Of a stretch of DNA of 64,000 nucleotides, positions 19,200-29,125 are shown in pieces. Below the pieces are notes generated by a model. It ran no database searches, was not told the DNA's origin, and saw only the letters and a program-made list of their open reading frames with translations. How positions within the stretch are numbered: the first letter of the stretch is position 1; each line of letters starts with the position of its first letter. This stretch comes from Paenibacillus barcinonensis (GTDB taxonomy: Bacteria > Bacillota > Bacilli > Paenibacillales > Paenibacillaceae), in contig NZ_QJSW01000007.1 in assembly GCF_003217495.1 (NCBI RefSeq), positions 1 to 64,000 of the forward strand, given 5' to 3'. Made by a program: the position numbers and the translations under genes.

Positions 19200-19900
19200 C
19201 CACAGTCATTACGTCAGGAAAAACCGTTGAAGATGCTGTAAACCAAGGATTGGCTGAGCTGGGCGTGAGCCGGGACAAGGTCGAGATACAAGTGTTAGAG
19301 CAGCCGTCAAAAGGATTCCTGGGTTTGTTCGGGGTGAAGGCTGCCAAAGTTGAAGTCAAACTGCTGCCAGTACCTGAAGCTCCATCTGAGCAGTCGATCA
19401 AACCAGCCACACCTGAACCTGAGACCGATGTGTTACTTGAGGGTGTAGCACTCCATAATCCATATGAAGAAGCGGCTGCATTTTTGAAAGAGGTTGCGGC
19501 TGGTATGGGCCTAGAGGTGGAAGTGCATATTAAAAAACAGCGTGATGGTCATATCTTTAATATATCCGGTGAAGATCTGGGGATGATTATTGGTAGACGC
19601 GGACAGACGCTGGATGCTCTTCAATATCTGACCAATATCGTAGCGAACCGTTACTCGGAAAGCTTCGTACGCATCGTGCTCGATGCGGAAAACTTTCGCC
19701 AACGCCGACGCAAAACGCTTGAGGACCTGGCTGAACGATTAGCTGGACAAGCTATTCGCACAGGTAAGGAAGTTGTGCTTGAGCCGATGCCTCCGCTCGA
19801 ACGGAAAGTGATTCATGCCAAACTGCAAAATCACCCGCAGATTAAGACATTAAGTAAGGGCGAGGAGCCTAATCGGCGTGTGGTTATTACGTTGAAATAA
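19196..19900 (+). CDS. khpB: RNA-binding protein KhpB (Jag)
   Basis: 234 aa. An N-terminal Jag-N domain (about 1-50, KTVEDAVNQGLAELG...KGFLGLFG) is followed by an acidic Pro-rich linker. Then come a type II KH domain with IIGRRGQTLDALQYL (about 120-150) and a C-terminal R3H domain (about 165-230, ERKVIHAKL). The family binds many RNAs, works with KhpA, and is linked to cell elongation and sporulation. It overlaps yidC by ATGA and is followed by a strong terminator. Confidence 0.95.
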   Translation: MTTVITSGKTVEDAVNQGLAELGVSRDKVEIQVLEQPSKGFLGLFGVKAAKVEVKLLPVPEAPSEQSIKPATPEPETDVLLEGVALHNPYEEAAAFLKEVAAGMGLEVEVHIKKQRDGHIFNISGEDLGMIIGRRGQTLDALQYLTNIVANRYSESFVRIVLDAENFRQRRRKTLEDLAERLAGQAIRTGKEVVLEPMPPLERKVIHAKLQNHPQIKTLSKGEEPNRRVVITLK

Positions 19901-19915
19901 CACGCAATTGAAGAC

Positions 19916-19956
19916 GCAATGGCTTCCTGCTCGGTGCAGAAGCCATTGCTTTTTTC
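19916..19956 (+). terminator. Rho-independent terminator after khpB
   Basis: An 11-bp stem GCAATGGCTTC/GAAGCCATTGC is followed by six T residues, 15 nt after the khpB stop. Confidence 0.85.
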
Positions 19957-20036
19957 GTACCGCTTGAATATATATTGGCATTCTACAGAACCGTTGGATG
20001 ACCGTTGATTATAGAGAAGTAAGGAGAGATATCACG

Positions 20037-21413
20037 ATGATAAGCGATACGATTACAGCCATATCTACAGCGGTCGGTGAAGCCGGCATTGCTGTTATTC
20101 GCGTCAGTGGTCCAGATGCAGTGGCAGAGACGGAAAAAATTTTTCGCAGTAAAATCCCCTTGACTCAAGCAGCAACCCATACCGTTCATTACGGGCATAT
20201 TATAGATCCAGCAAGTGGGGACAAGATCGAAGAGGTGCTGGTAACGGTGATGCGAGCGCCTCGTTCATTTACAACAGAGGATGTTGTCGAGATTAGTGCG
20301 CATGGTGGAGTCGTATCGGTTAAACGTGTGATGGACCTTCTGTTGCAGCTTAATATCCGACTCGCGGAACCAGGTGAGTTCACGAAACGGGCATTCCTTA
20401 ATGGGCGAATTGACTTGTCTCAGGCAGAAGGGGTAATGGATCTTATTCGTTCGAAATCGGATCGGGCCTTCTCGGTAGCACTGAAGCAGGTGGAAGGCAA
20501 GCTGTCCTCCAAGCTACGGGATCTGAGACATACATTGGTTGAGACGCTGGCTCATATTGAAGTCAATATTGATTATCCAGAGCATGATGTGGAATCATTA
20601 ACATCTGAATTTATTAAAGAAAAGTCCAGTCAGGTTATGGCTGAGATAGATAAATTGCTTACTACGGCTGAACAAGGCAAAATCTTGCGTGAAGGTATTA
20701 CTACAGCCATTGTTGGACGTCCTAACGTGGGTAAATCCTCATTAATGAATACACTCGCACAGGATAACCGTGCAATCGTTACCGATATTCCAGGTACAAC
20801 TCGTGATGTCATTGAAGAGTTCATTACCATTAACAATATCCCGCTAAAGCTGCTTGATACTGCTGGCATTCGGGAGACGATGGACGTTGTTGAGAAGATC
20901 GGGGTGGAGCGTTCCCGCTCGGCTGTAAATGATGCAGATTTGATTTTGATGGTGGTTAATGCGGCTGAGCCGCTGCATCAGGATGAGATTGAACTGCTGG
21001 AACAAATCCGCGGTAGACAATCAATTATCATTATGAATAAAATGGACTTAACGCCACAGATTGAACGTGACGTGCTGCTCCGTTATATTCCAGAGGAGCG
21101 GCTTGTACCGATGTCGGTTAAGGATGATCTGGGTGTAGATCGTTTGGAAGAGGCGATCTCCACGTTGTTTTTCAGCGGCAAGCTGGAGTCGGCAGATTTG
21201 ACCTACGTCAGCAATGTTCGTCATATTGCGTTGCTTAAAAAGGCAAAGCAATCCCTGGTGGATGCTTATGAGGCTGCAGATCAGTTTGTTCCCATTGATA
21301 TGATCCAGATTGATGTGCGTCTGGCGTGGGAGCAGCTCGGAGAGATCGTGGGAGATACGGCGCATGACGCGTTAATTGATCAGATTTTCTCCCAGTTCTG
21401 TCTAGGAAAGTAA
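20037..21413 (+). CDS. mnmE: tRNA uridine-5-carboxymethylaminomethyl(34) synthesis GTPase MnmE
   Basis: 458 aa. With MnmG it modifies U34 of tRNAs reading split codon boxes. The N-terminal formyl-THF domain begins DTITAISTAVGEAGIAVIR. The GTPase domain has GRPNVGKSS (P-loop), DIPGTTRD (switch), DTAGIRET and NKMD. The C-terminus ends CLGK, with the conserved catalytic cysteine. The ATG at 20037 is preferred, since AAGGAGAG lies 10 nt before it; an ORF opening 13 codons upstream lacks this. Confidence 0.97.
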   Translation: MISDTITAISTAVGEAGIAVIRVSGPDAVAETEKIFRSKIPLTQAATHTVHYGHIIDPASGDKIEEVLVTVMRAPRSFTTEDVVEISAHGGVVSVKRVMDLLLQLNIRLAEPGEFTKRAFLNGRIDLSQAEGVMDLIRSKSDRAFSVALKQVEGKLSSKLRDLRHTLVETLAHIEVNIDYPEHDVESLTSEFIKEKSSQVMAEIDKLLTTAEQGKILREGITTAIVGRPNVGKSSLMNTLAQDNRAIVTDIPGTTRDVIEEFITINNIPLKLLDTAGIRETMDVVEKIGVERSRSAVNDADLILMVVNAAEPLHQDEIELLEQIRGRQSIIIMNKMDLTPQIERDVLLRYIPEERLVPMSVKDDLGVDRLEEAISTLFFSGKLESADLTYVSNVRHIALLKKAKQSLVDAYEAADQFVPIDMIQIDVRLAWEQLGEIVGDTAHDALIDQIFSQFCLGK

Positions 21414-21555
21414 ATCATTATACCCCCTATTTATTGAAAGGGTCGTGTATGATGGAAAGGTGCAATCTCTGCCCGTTGTCAAAGGATGGAATGATGTTGT
21501 TGCCAGGAAGTGTTGGTTTCATATAGATAACAGTGAAATAAGGAGGTAATTACAC

Positions 21556-23445
21556 ATGGCTTTTGATGGCGGCAGTTATGATGTCATTGTCGTTGGAGCA
21601 GGACATGCCGGGGTGGAATCAGCTCTTGCAGCAGCCCGCATGGGTTCCAAAACGCTGATGATTACGATCAACCTCGACATGGTGGCCTTCATGCCTTGTA
21701 ACCCATCCATTGGGGGACCGGCTAAAGGACACGTCGTACGTGAGATTGATGCACTTGGTGGAGAAATGGGACGGAATATCGACAAAACCTTTATCCAGAT
21801 GCGGATGTTGAATACGGGGAAAGGCCCTGCTGTTCATGCACTGCGTGCGCAGGCAGATAAATTCTCTTATCAGCATACAATGAAGGAAACGATGGAGAAG
21901 GAACCTAATCTGACGATGCGTCAGGGGATGGTTGATCGTCTGATCGTGGAAGATGGCCAGTGTGTCGGGGTTGTTACTCAAACAGGTACAGAGTATCGTG
22001 CCAAAGCGGTGGTGCTGACGACAGGCACATACCTGCGCGGTAAAGTAATTATGGGTGAGCTGATGTATGAGAGTGGACCAAACAATCAGCAGCCCTCCCT
22101 TAAATTGTCGGAGCATCTGCGTGAGCTGGGCTTCGAGCTGGTTCGTTTCAAAACAGGTACACCACCACGTGTGCACAAGGATACGATTGATTTTAGCAAA
22201 ACTGAAATTCAGCCGGGTGACGATGAGCCGAAGTTTTTCTCCTATGAGACCAAATCTTCAGACAATGAGCAGCTGCCTTGCTGGCTGACCTATACATCTG
22301 TGGAGACACATCAGATCATTAATGATAACTTGCATCGTGCACCGATGTTCTCTGGTGTAATTGAAGGAACAGGCCCACGTTACTGCCCATCCATTGAGGA
22401 CAAAATCGTACGTTTCAGCGATAAGCCGAAGCACCAGATTTTCCTTGAGCCGGAAGGTAAAAATACGTCCGAGTATTACGTTCAGGGCTTGTCTACAAGT
22501 CTGCCAGAGGATGTACAACTCGCTGTACTGCGCTCTATTCCAGGTATGGAAAAGGTCGAAATGATGCGTAACGGTTACGCGATTGAATATGATGCAATGG
22601 TGCCCACCCAATTGTGGCCTTCACTGGAAACGAAGCGTCTCCCAGGTCTATTCACTGCGGGTCAAATTAATGGGACATCCGGTTATGAAGAAGCAGCGGG
22701 ACAAGGGGTTATGGCAGGCATTAATGCGGCACGGAAAGTACAGGGCAAGGAAGCCATTGTACTCGACCGTTCCCAAGGTTATATCGGTGTACTCATTGAT
22801 GACCTCGTTACAAAGGGAACGAATGAGCCTTACCGCCTACTGACCTCTCGCGCCGAGTATCGTCTGCTGCTCCGTCATGACAATGCGGATATGCGTCTCA
22901 CTGAAATCGGCCATGATATTGGCTTGATTACGGAAGAGCGTTATGCGACTTTCCTGGACAAAAAAGCGAAAGTGGAGCAGGAGATCAATCGTTTGAAAGA
23001 GGCAAAGGTTCGTCCTGTTGACGTCAATGCAAAGCTGGGCGAGATTGGTTCAACACCGATTCAGGATGGCAGCACGCTGCTGAATCTAATGCGTCGTCCA
23101 GAGATCGGTTATGACTGGATTGAGCAGATTTCACCTTCCGAGGTGGAGCTGACGGCTGACATGAAAGAACAGGTCGAGATTCAAATTAAATATGCGGGTT
23201 ATATTGAGAAGCAATTGATCCACGTGGAACGTTTGTTGAAAATGGAGAAAAAGAAGATTCCAGACACGATCGTATATGATGAGATTCATGGTCTTGCGAT
23301 GGAAGCCAAGCAGAAGCTTGCGAAGATCCGTCCAATCTCCATTGGTCAAGCATCTCGTATTGCTGGTGTTACACCTGCGGATATCTCCATCCTGCTTGTA
23401 TATCTGGAGCATTATAACCGCGTTACCGCAGCAAGGGGACAATAA
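21556..23445 (+). CDS. mnmG: tRNA uridine-5-carboxymethylaminomethyl(34) synthesis enzyme MnmG (GidA)
   Basis: 629 aa. The FAD-binding Rossmann motif [19 protein letters not shown] is at residues 10-28, the family block [22 protein letters not shown] follows, and GYEEAAGQG and [16 protein letters not shown] are further downstream. It partners MnmE. AAGGAGG precedes the ATG. The rsmG ATG shares its first base with the last base of the mnmG stop, so the two are coupled. Confidence 0.97.
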   Translation: MAFDGGSYDVIVVGAGHAGVESALAAARMGSKTLMITINLDMVAFMPCNPSIGGPAKGHVVREIDALGGEMGRNIDKTFIQMRMLNTGKGPAVHALRAQADKFSYQHTMKETMEKEPNLTMRQGMVDRLIVEDGQCVGVVTQTGTEYRAKAVVLTTGTYLRGKVIMGELMYESGPNNQQPSLKLSEHLRELGFELVRFKTGTPPRVHKDTIDFSKTEIQPGDDEPKFFSYETKSSDNEQLPCWLTYTSVETHQIINDNLHRAPMFSGVIEGTGPRYCPSIEDKIVRFSDKPKHQIFLEPEGKNTSEYYVQGLSTSLPEDVQLAVLRSIPGMEKVEMMRNGYAIEYDAMVPTQLWPSLETKRLPGLFTAGQINGTSGYEEAAGQGVMAGINAARKVQGKEAIVLDRSQGYIGVLIDDLVTKGTNEPYRLLTSRAEYRLLLRHDNADMRLTEIGHDIGLITEERYATFLDKKAKVEQEINRLKEAKVRPVDVNAKLGEIGSTPIQDGSTLLNLMRRPEIGYDWIEQISPSEVELTADMKEQVEIQIKYAGYIEKQLIHVERLLKMEKKKIPDTIVYDEIHGLAMEAKQKLAKIRPISIGQASRIAGVTPADISILLVYLEHYNRVTAARGQ

Positions 23446-24167
23446 TGGACGATATTCAAAAGCAACTACAGCTACGCTTGAAAGAGCATGGCTTGGAAAT
23501 CGGAGAACTCCAGTTGGAACAGTTCGAATTGTATTATCAAGAGCTTGTTTCCTGGAACGAAAAAATGAATCTGACCGGTATTACTGACCGTGAGCAGGTG
23601 TATACAAAGCACTTCTATGATTCGGTATCGTTGGCATTTTATACGGATATGACGAAGGTATATAAACTTGCTGATATTGGTTCGGGAGCAGGCTTTCCTG
23701 GATTGCCGCTGAAAATTTGTTTTCCTCATCTGCAGCTTACGATCATTGACTCGTTAAACAAACGAATTGGCTTCCTGCAGCATGTAGTGGATACACTGGG
23801 GCTTGAACAGGTGGAGCTGATCCATGGTCGTGCCGAAGAGCTGGGCCGCAAGGAAGGATATCGCGACAGCTATGATCTGGTTACGGCACGCGCAGTAGCC
23901 AAGCTTGCGGTATTGAATGAATTTTGTCTTCCTTTTGTGCGTAAGAGCGGTATGTTTGCTGCGATGAAGGGGGGAGACCCGCGCGATGAAATGAAGGAAG
24001 CGGAGTTCAGCTTTAATCAGTTAAAGGGCCGGGTAAAGGCTGTGCATCCGTTTCAGCTGCCCGTGGAGGAATCGGAACGTCATATCATTTTGATTCAGAA
24101 GTTTGATAAGACTCCGCATAAGTATCCTCGTAAACCTGGAACACCACTCAAGACACCGCTGGTGTAA
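23445..24167 (+). CDS. rsmG: 16S rRNA (guanine(527)-N7)-methyltransferase RsmG (GidB)
   Basis: 240 aa. SAM motif I reads LADIGSGAGFPGLPL near residue 76, followed by IDSLNKRIGFL and by YDLVTARAVAKL. In the family loss of the enzyme gives low-level streptomycin resistance. The basic tail (KYPRKPGTPLKTPL) is typical. It ends about 65 nt before the parS palindrome at 24233. Confidence 0.97.
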   Translation: MDDIQKQLQLRLKEHGLEIGELQLEQFELYYQELVSWNEKMNLTGITDREQVYTKHFYDSVSLAFYTDMTKVYKLADIGSGAGFPGLPLKICFPHLQLTIIDSLNKRIGFLQHVVDTLGLEQVELIHGRAEELGRKEGYRDSYDLVTARAVAKLAVLNEFCLPFVRKSGMFAAMKGGDPRDEMKEAEFSFNQLKGRVKAVHPFQLPVEESERHIILIQKFDKTPHKYPRKPGTPLKTPLV

Positions 24168-24232
24168 AAAAGAAAGCTTGAACGTAATGGAGTTGACTAG
24201 ATTACGTCAAAAATAGAAGATGGCAAAGCAGG

Positions 24233-24258
24233 GAGGATGTTTCACGTGAAACATCCTC
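24233..24258 (+). terminator. 26-bp palindrome with T-tract after rsmG; contains parS
   Basis: GAGGATGTTTCAC and its exact complement form a perfect 26-bp palindrome, followed by TTTTGTTTTATTTTTAT. As RNA it would fold as an 11-bp stem with an ACGT loop and a U-tract, the form of an intrinsic terminator for mnmE-mnmG-rsmG. The central 16 bp are a consensus parS. The following 24259-24580 stretch is AT-rich and holds no gene I can support. Confidence 0.65.
24238..24253. other. parS centromere site 1
   Basis: TGTTTCACGTGAAACA matches the Bacillus parS consensus TGTTNCACGTGAAACA perfectly. ParB, encoded about 2 kb away, should load here and recruit SMC. It lies in the rsmG-noc gap close to oriC, as expected for an origin-proximal centromere. 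Confidence 0.92.
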
Positions 24259-24580
24259 TTTTGTTTTATTTTTATAATAAAACTAAATATCAATTTGCCC
24301 ACAATAATCAAAATAAAGCAGGAAAATTTGCTGGCTTTAAAGAATAGGTAAACATAGGATTATGGACAAAAAGATGATAGAATAGAAGTAGCCGATCCTG
24401 CATAATCAGTGATCATAGATTAGTTCATATAGATATAATGATAAGCATTTCATGTTAGCAAGAGCAAGTGATACGATGGCATAACTTATTTCAGGAAGTT
24501 GAATGTGAATCTCGCTTATGGAATAAGAAGCACCTGCTTGCATGCGGGAGCTATTACGAAACTAGGTGGTAATCTACGGA

Positions 24581-25399
24581 ATGAAAGAACAATTCTCGAA
24601 GTTGTTTGGTTTGGCGGATCGCAATAACGGAGATGAAGTTAAACAGGTCCCTGTTAATGAAATTGTGAGTAGTCCATATCAACCCCGTACTATTTTTGAT
24701 GACGATAAAATTGATGAGCTACTGCAAACGATCAAAACTCATGGCGTTATTCAACCGATTGTTGTACGTGTACGAAATGGCTCCTATGAGATCATCGCTG
24801 GTGAGCGGCGATGGCGTGCGGTTCGTAAGCTGGGCTTAGAACATATTCCAGCTATTGTGCGTGAATTTAATGATTCTCAGGCGGCATCCATTGCTTTGAT
24901 CGAGAATTTACAGCGTGAGGGCTTAACCTCTATTGAGGAAGCGGTTGCCTACCAAAAGCTGATAGACCTGCATCATCTGACGCAGGAGAGCCTTGCACAG
25001 CGGCTTGGCAAAAGTCAGTCTACCATTGCCAACAAGATTCGATTGTTGCAGCTTCCTGAAGGTATAAAAACAGCCTTAATGGAGCGAAAAATATCAGAAC
25101 GACACGCAAGAGCATTGTTATCCCTTGATACGGAAGAGCTGCAGCTAAAATTGCTGGGTGAGATTATCGACAAGGAATTGAATGTGAAGCAGACAGAGGC
25201 ACGTGTTGCCTTTTACAAGGAAGCATCGAAGATCAAAAAGTCCAAGCGTGTATCGTTCACCAAGGATGTAAGGCTGGCGCTCAATACGATTCGTCAATCC
25301 ATTGATATGGTGACTGGCTCAGGTATGGATATCAAAACTAAAGAAGCTGATCATGAGGATCATTATGAGATCGTTATTCATATCCCAAAACGCAAATAA
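24581..25399 (+). CDS. noc: Nucleoid occlusion protein Noc
   Basis: 272 aa, ParB superfamily. The N-terminus [10 protein letters not shown] is the amphipathic membrane-targeting helix of Noc. The ParB/Srx-like domain has SPYQPR and AGERRWRAV (CTP-binding), and the helix-turn-helix region contains [19 protein letters not shown], with the Noc-like variant that reads Noc sites rather than parS. Position between rsmG and parA separates it from the second ParB-like gene. The ATG at 24581 is chosen, with AGGTGG 11 nt upstream; the GTG at 24566 overlaps that site. Noc stops FtsZ assembly over the nucleoid. Confidence 0.94.
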   Translation: MKEQFSKLFGLADRNNGDEVKQVPVNEIVSSPYQPRTIFDDDKIDELLQTIKTHGVIQPIVVRVRNGSYEIIAGERRWRAVRKLGLEHIPAIVREFNDSQAASIALIENLQREGLTSIEEAVAYQKLIDLHHLTQESLAQRLGKSQSTIANKIRLLQLPEGIKTALMERKISERHARALLSLDTEELQLKLLGEIIDKELNVKQTEARVAFYKEASKIKKSKRVSFTKDVRLALNTIRQSIDMVTGSGMDIKTKEADHEDHYEIVIHIPKRK

Positions 25400-25411
25400 T
25401 TGAAGCTTCCA

Positions 25412-25434
25412 AGGCGGCAATGGGCCGCTTTTTC
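25412..25434 (+). terminator. Rho-independent terminator after noc
   Basis: GCGGC-AATGG-GCCGC hairpin followed by TTTTTCT, 13 nt after the noc stop. Confidence 0.7.
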
Positions 25435-25588
25435 TGTCTCAATAGTCAGATGGTGTATGACGTGAAGATGAACAATCGTTTTGCTAAAACGGTAGTTGTT
25501 ATTCGTGCGCACAATGTCCGCCTGCTTATTGTTAACTGTAACTCACAACCTACTAGAAAAGACTTCTATTTTATTTGAGGTGAAGGTA

Positions 25589-26350
25589 TTGTCTAAGATT
25601 ATGGCCGTAGCAAATCAAAAGGGCGGTGTGGGGAAAACAACGACATCGGTTAACTTGGGTGCAGGACTTGCTTCACTCGGAAAGAAGGTACTGCTTGTAG
25701 ATATTGACCCCCAAGGGAATACAACGAGCGGAGTCGGGATTAATAAAGCAGATGTGGCGAATTGTATATATGACGTTCTTATTAATGATGTGCCTACCCA
25801 GGAAGCAATCGCGGAGACACAGATTGATGGTCTTCATATCATACCTGCAACGATCCAACTTGCCGGAGCCGAGATCGAACTGGTATCTACCATATCGCGA
25901 GAAGTTCGTCTGAAAAAGGCGCTTGCACAGGTGAAAAATAATTACGATTATATTCTGATTGATTGTCCGCCGTCGCTCGGTATGCTGACAATTAACTCGT
26001 TGACCGCTTCTGATTCAGTGATTATTCCTATTCAGTGTGAATACTATGCATTAGAAGGGCTGAGTCAGTTGCTCAACACGGTTCGTCTGGTGCAGAAGCA
26101 TTTGAATACTTCCCTTCAGATTGAGGGTGTGTTGTTGACGATGTTTGATGCTCGTACCAATCTGGGTATTCAGGTTATAGAAGAAGTGAAGAAGTATTTT
26201 CAACAAAAAGTGTATCAGACTATAATTCCTCGTAATGTACGACTTAGTGAAGCGCCATCTCACGGGCAGTCTATTATTACGTATGATCCTCGATCCAGAG
26301 GAGCGGAAGTGTATTTAGAGCTCGCAAAGGAAGTGATTTCTTATGAGTAA
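25589..26350 (+). CDS. parA: Chromosome partitioning ATPase ParA (Soj)
   Basis: 253 aa, the same length as Bacillus Soj. The deviant Walker A is KGGVGKTT (residues 11-18, with the signature lysine), followed by DIDPQGN and the Walker B stretch ILIDCPPSLG. ATP-dependent dimers bind DNA, and ParB stimulates their hydrolysis; Soj also controls DnaA activity. The start is the TTG at 25589 with GAGGTG 6 nt upstream; the frame extends 31 codons further upstream without support. It overlaps parB by 8 nt. Confidence 0.95.
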   Translation: MSKIMAVANQKGGVGKTTTSVNLGAGLASLGKKVLLVDIDPQGNTTSGVGINKADVANCIYDVLINDVPTQEAIAETQIDGLHIIPATIQLAGAEIELVSTISREVRLKKALAQVKNNYDYILIDCPPSLGMLTINSLTASDSVIIPIQCEYYALEGLSQLLNTVRLVQKHLNTSLQIEGVLLTMFDARTNLGIQVIEEVKKYFQQKVYQTIIPRNVRLSEAPSHGQSIITYDPRSRGAEVYLELAKEVISYE

Positions 26351-27191
26351 GCGGCTTGGAAAAGGACTGGATGCCCTCATTCCTTCGCTTTCAATTAATG
26401 ACGACGATAAAGTCGTAGAAATCCCGATTAGCCAACTGCGGGCTAACCCTTATCAGCCGCGTAAAGCATTTGATGAGGAAGCCATTCATGAACTGGCGGA
26501 ATCAATCCGGCAGCATGGTGTGATTCAACCCATCATCGTTCGACCTGTGCTTCGAGGATATGAGATTATAGCAGGAGAGCGCAGATTCAGAGCATCACAG
26601 TATTGTGGCAATGCTACCGTTCCCGCTGTAGTTCGTACTTTTAATGATCAGCAGGTTATGGAGATTGCTCTGATTGAAAACCTGCAGCGGGAAAATCTGA
26701 ACGCAATGGAAGTAGCGGTAGCTTATCAAGGGCTGATGGATCAATTTTCGCTAACTCAAGAAGAGTTGTCTGTGAAGGTGGGTAAATCACGCTCTCATAT
26801 TGCCAACTTTTTGCGTTTGCTGTCTTTACCAGAGGAAGTTAAGGATCATGTTTCACGTGGAACATTATCAATGGGCCATGCACGTGCCATTGTGGGTGTG
26901 AAGGATGAAAGTCTGGTTAAGCAGCTGGCTAAGCAGTCCATTGATCAGCAGTGGAGTGTGCGCGAGCTTGAAGAGGCTGTTCAACAGCTGGATCGTTCCA
27001 AAACAGGTGAAGCTAAAGCTAAGAGCAAATTAAAAAAGAAAGATCCCTTTATTGATACCCTGGAAGAATCACTGCGTGAACGGTTTAAAACGACAGTGAA
27101 AATAAAGCATGGTCAAAAGGATAAAGGTAAAATAGAGCTCAACTACTACAGCAAGCAGGATCTCGAGCGGTTATTGGAATTGTTACAATAG
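26343..27191 (+). CDS. parB: Chromosome partitioning protein ParB (Spo0J)
   Basis: 282 aa. The N-terminus KRLGKGLDALIPSL carries the Arg/Lys-rich ParA-stimulating motif. It is followed by the CTPase motifs NPYQPRKAFD, AGERRFRA and ENLQRENLNAMEVA, and by a helix-turn-helix VKVGKSRSHIANFLRLLSLP that reads parS. The C-terminal dimer domain is Lys-rich. It forms a sliding clamp on parS and loads SMC. The gene itself contains a parS-like site (26849). Its start overlaps the parA end. Confidence 0.96.
   Translation: MSKRLGKGLDALIPSLSINDDDKVVEIPISQLRANPYQPRKAFDEEAIHELAESIRQHGVIQPIIVRPVLRGYEIIAGERRFRASQYCGNATVPAVVRTFNDQQVMEIALIENLQRENLNAMEVAVAYQGLMDQFSLTQEELSVKVGKSRSHIANFLRLLSLPEEVKDHVSRGTLSMGHARAIVGVKDESLVKQLAKQSIDQQWSVRELEEAVQQLDRSKTGEAKAKSKLKKKDPFIDTLEESLRERFKTTVKIKHGQKDKGKIELNYYSKQDLERLLELLQ
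26849..26864. other. parS site 2, inside parB
   Basis: TGTTTCACGTGGAACA differs from the perfect palindrome at one base and matches the parS consensus elsewhere. Bacillus subtilis also has a parS within spo0J, so both position and sequence support function. The codons it covers encode HVSRGT in the ParB core. Confidence 0.85.
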
Positions 27192-27328
27192 CAGCTTGAG
27201 TGGTTCGTTAACAACATGCAGAGCTACTCATGTCATGACATATCGACTCTGTGTTCTGGAGAAACGATATGTCATTCTTTGTTTGTGTGACCCTAGCAAT
27301 GCACCCTTATGAACAGAGGTGGTTAGAA

Positions 27329-28483
27329 ATGGAGAAGATGATATATCTTGATCATGCAGCAACTTCGTGGCCCAAACCACCTGCTGTGGGTGAGGCGATG
27401 ATGCATGCGCTGGAGTTCGCCGGTGCTAACCCTGGAAGAGGTAGTCATCGTATGGCTGTGCAGGCCAGCAGAGTCTTATTTGAAACAAGGAAAGAGATCG
27501 CGAAGCTGTTTGCTGTCAACAATCCGAATGATATTTCATTTGGCTCCAATACAACGGAGGCACTTAACCTTGCAATTCAAGGTGCTCTTCGGCAAGGTGA
27601 TCATGTGATTGCGACGATGGCAGAGCATAATTCGGTCAGACGGCCGTTGGAGTTTTTGCGCATGCAAGGTAAAATAGAGGTTGATTATGTACCTGTAGAT
27701 GCTTCTGGTGTAATCGAGCTAAAAAAGATGGAACATATGTTTCGTAAAAACACCCGTTTGGTGGTTTGTACCCATAGTTCCAATCTTCTAGGTAGCATCT
27801 TGCCTATTGGTGAGATTGCACAGCTGTGTCGTAAGCACGGGTCTATATTACTTGTTGATGCCGCTCAGAGTGCTGGAATACTTCCCATAGATGTACAGCA
27901 GCTTGGCATTGATATGCTTGCTTTTCCCGGACATAAAGGTTTGCTGGGACCGCAGGGAACAGGTGGTTTATATATCGCTCCTGAGCTGGATATACAGCCT
28001 CTGCTGCATGGGGGAACAGGTAGTCAGTCCGAAGCTTTGGAGCAGCCAAAGGTGCGCCCTGATCGCTATGAGGCAGGTACTCCAAATACGGTAGGCATTG
28101 CAGGATTAGGAGCAGGAGTAAAGCATGTACTTGGGATGACACCTTCAAGGATCTATCAGCATGAATGGCAGCTAACGCAGCGTATTATGGAAGGACTTTC
28201 TTCTATAAAAGGTATTCGAATGTTAGGTCCTGATATTGGACAACCACGAACGGGATTAGTATCCTTTGTTGTGGAAGGATATGATGCTGCTCAGCTGGCA
28301 TTCCGACTGGATCGAAACTATGGTATTGCTGTACGTTCTGGCTTTCATTGTACACCACTGGCACATGAATCGGCTGGTACCACGGGAACTGGAGCCGTTC
28401 GAGCCAGTGTAGGCTACAATTCGACGCAAGGACAGGTGGATCAATTGATTCGGGCAGTAACGGAGCTAACCAAGGTGAACTAA
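27329..28483 (+). CDS. Class V aminotransferase, cysteine desulfurase-like
   Basis: 384 aa. It is a PLP enzyme of the NifS/SufS-like group: IYLDHAATSWPKPPAV at the start, THSSNLLGSI, VDAAQSAG for cofactor contacts, FPGHKGLLGPQG with the Schiff-base lysine, and RSGFHCTPLAHE with a cysteine at the active-site loop position. The subgroup is often annotated as a cysteine desulfurase family protein next to a DUF3343 gene. DUF3343, a Se/S-carrier-like protein, lies 1.3 kb downstream, which fits sulfur trafficking, but no substrate is proven. ATG 27329 has AGAGGTGG upstream; the longer frame (27251) lacks a site. Confidence 0.85.
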   Translation: MEKMIYLDHAATSWPKPPAVGEAMMHALEFAGANPGRGSHRMAVQASRVLFETRKEIAKLFAVNNPNDISFGSNTTEALNLAIQGALRQGDHVIATMAEHNSVRRPLEFLRMQGKIEVDYVPVDASGVIELKKMEHMFRKNTRLVVCTHSSNLLGSILPIGEIAQLCRKHGSILLVDAAQSAGILPIDVQQLGIDMLAFPGHKGLLGPQGTGGLYIAPELDIQPLLHGGTGSQSEALEQPKVRPDRYEAGTPNTVGIAGLGAGVKHVLGMTPSRIYQHEWQLTQRIMEGLSSIKGIRMLGPDIGQPRTGLVSFVVEGYDAAQLAFRLDRNYGIAVRSGFHCTPLAHESAGTTGTGAVRASVGYNSTQGQVDQLIRAVTELTKVN

Positions 28484-28532
28484 CGACACACCATATGAAT
28501 GCACTATATTTATTTTGGAAATATATGATGAA

Positions 28533-28560
28533 TTGCTTGTATAACAGGTTGATCTATAAT
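28533..28560 (+). promoter_or_regulatory. Putative promoter of the DUF4446 gene
   Basis: -35 TTGCTT (28533-28538) and -10 TATAAT (28555-28560), 16 bp apart, about 65 nt upstream of the start. Confidence 0.55.
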
Positions 28561-28624
28561 AAAAGCTAAGGAATGCGGACAGACGTGAATCTGATCAAAA
28601 ACATAGAGGGGTAGTTGCACTTAC

Positions 28625-29125
28625 ATGGCTGAATTAAATGAGCTGATTCTGGAACAGCTGTTATGGATTATTGGCGGATTGGCATTACTTACGTTGATTC
28701 TATTGATTGTAAGTATTGCTCAAGGGGCAAGGTTACGGAAATTCAAACGTAAATATGAAGCCATGATGGCTGGCAGTGGTGTGGAGGACCTGGAATCCCT
28801 GCTGATTAATCTGAAAATTCAGATGGACAGCATCGAGGATGAACACAAGCTGCAGACGAATCAGCTGCAAGCAGCATTGCAGAAGTTGGCTCGTATACAG
28901 GGCAAGGTCGGCGTGAAAAGGTATAACGCGTACGGAGAGCGTGGTAGCGACCTGAGCTTTTCTATAGCCATGATTAATGACAGTCAGGATGGTATGATTC
29001 TTACGGGGTTATTCAATCGTGACGGTTCATATGTATATGCAAAACCTCTAAAAGGGGGAGAGTCATCGTATACACTTTCCCCAGAGGAGAAGGAAGCAAT
29101 TATTCTGGCACAGCAAGCAGAGTAG
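28625..29125 (+). CDS. DUF4446 family membrane protein
   Basis: 166 aa. One transmembrane helix (about residues 10-32) is followed by a basic stretch RLRKFKRKYE, a predicted coiled coil (about 50-100), and a globular domain with KVGVKRYNAYGERGSDLSFSIAMINDSQDGMILTG. This last block is characteristic of DUF4446, a Firmicute family of unknown function. The type II-like orientation would place the C-terminal domain in the cytoplasm if the positive-inside rule holds. The 3' end overlaps the convergent yyaC gene by 26 nt. Confidence 0.8.
   Translation: MAELNELILEQLLWIIGGLALLTLILLIVSIAQGARLRKFKRKYEAMMAGSGVEDLESLLINLKIQMDSIEDEHKLQTNQLQAALQKLARIQGKVGVKRYNAYGERGSDLSFSIAMINDSQDGMILTGLFNRDGSYVYAKPLKGGESSYTLSPEEKEAIILAQQAE

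Noticed and set aside
24168..25588. Noc binding sites (ATTTCCCGGGAAAT type)
   Set aside because: None seen near noc or elsewhere in the window.
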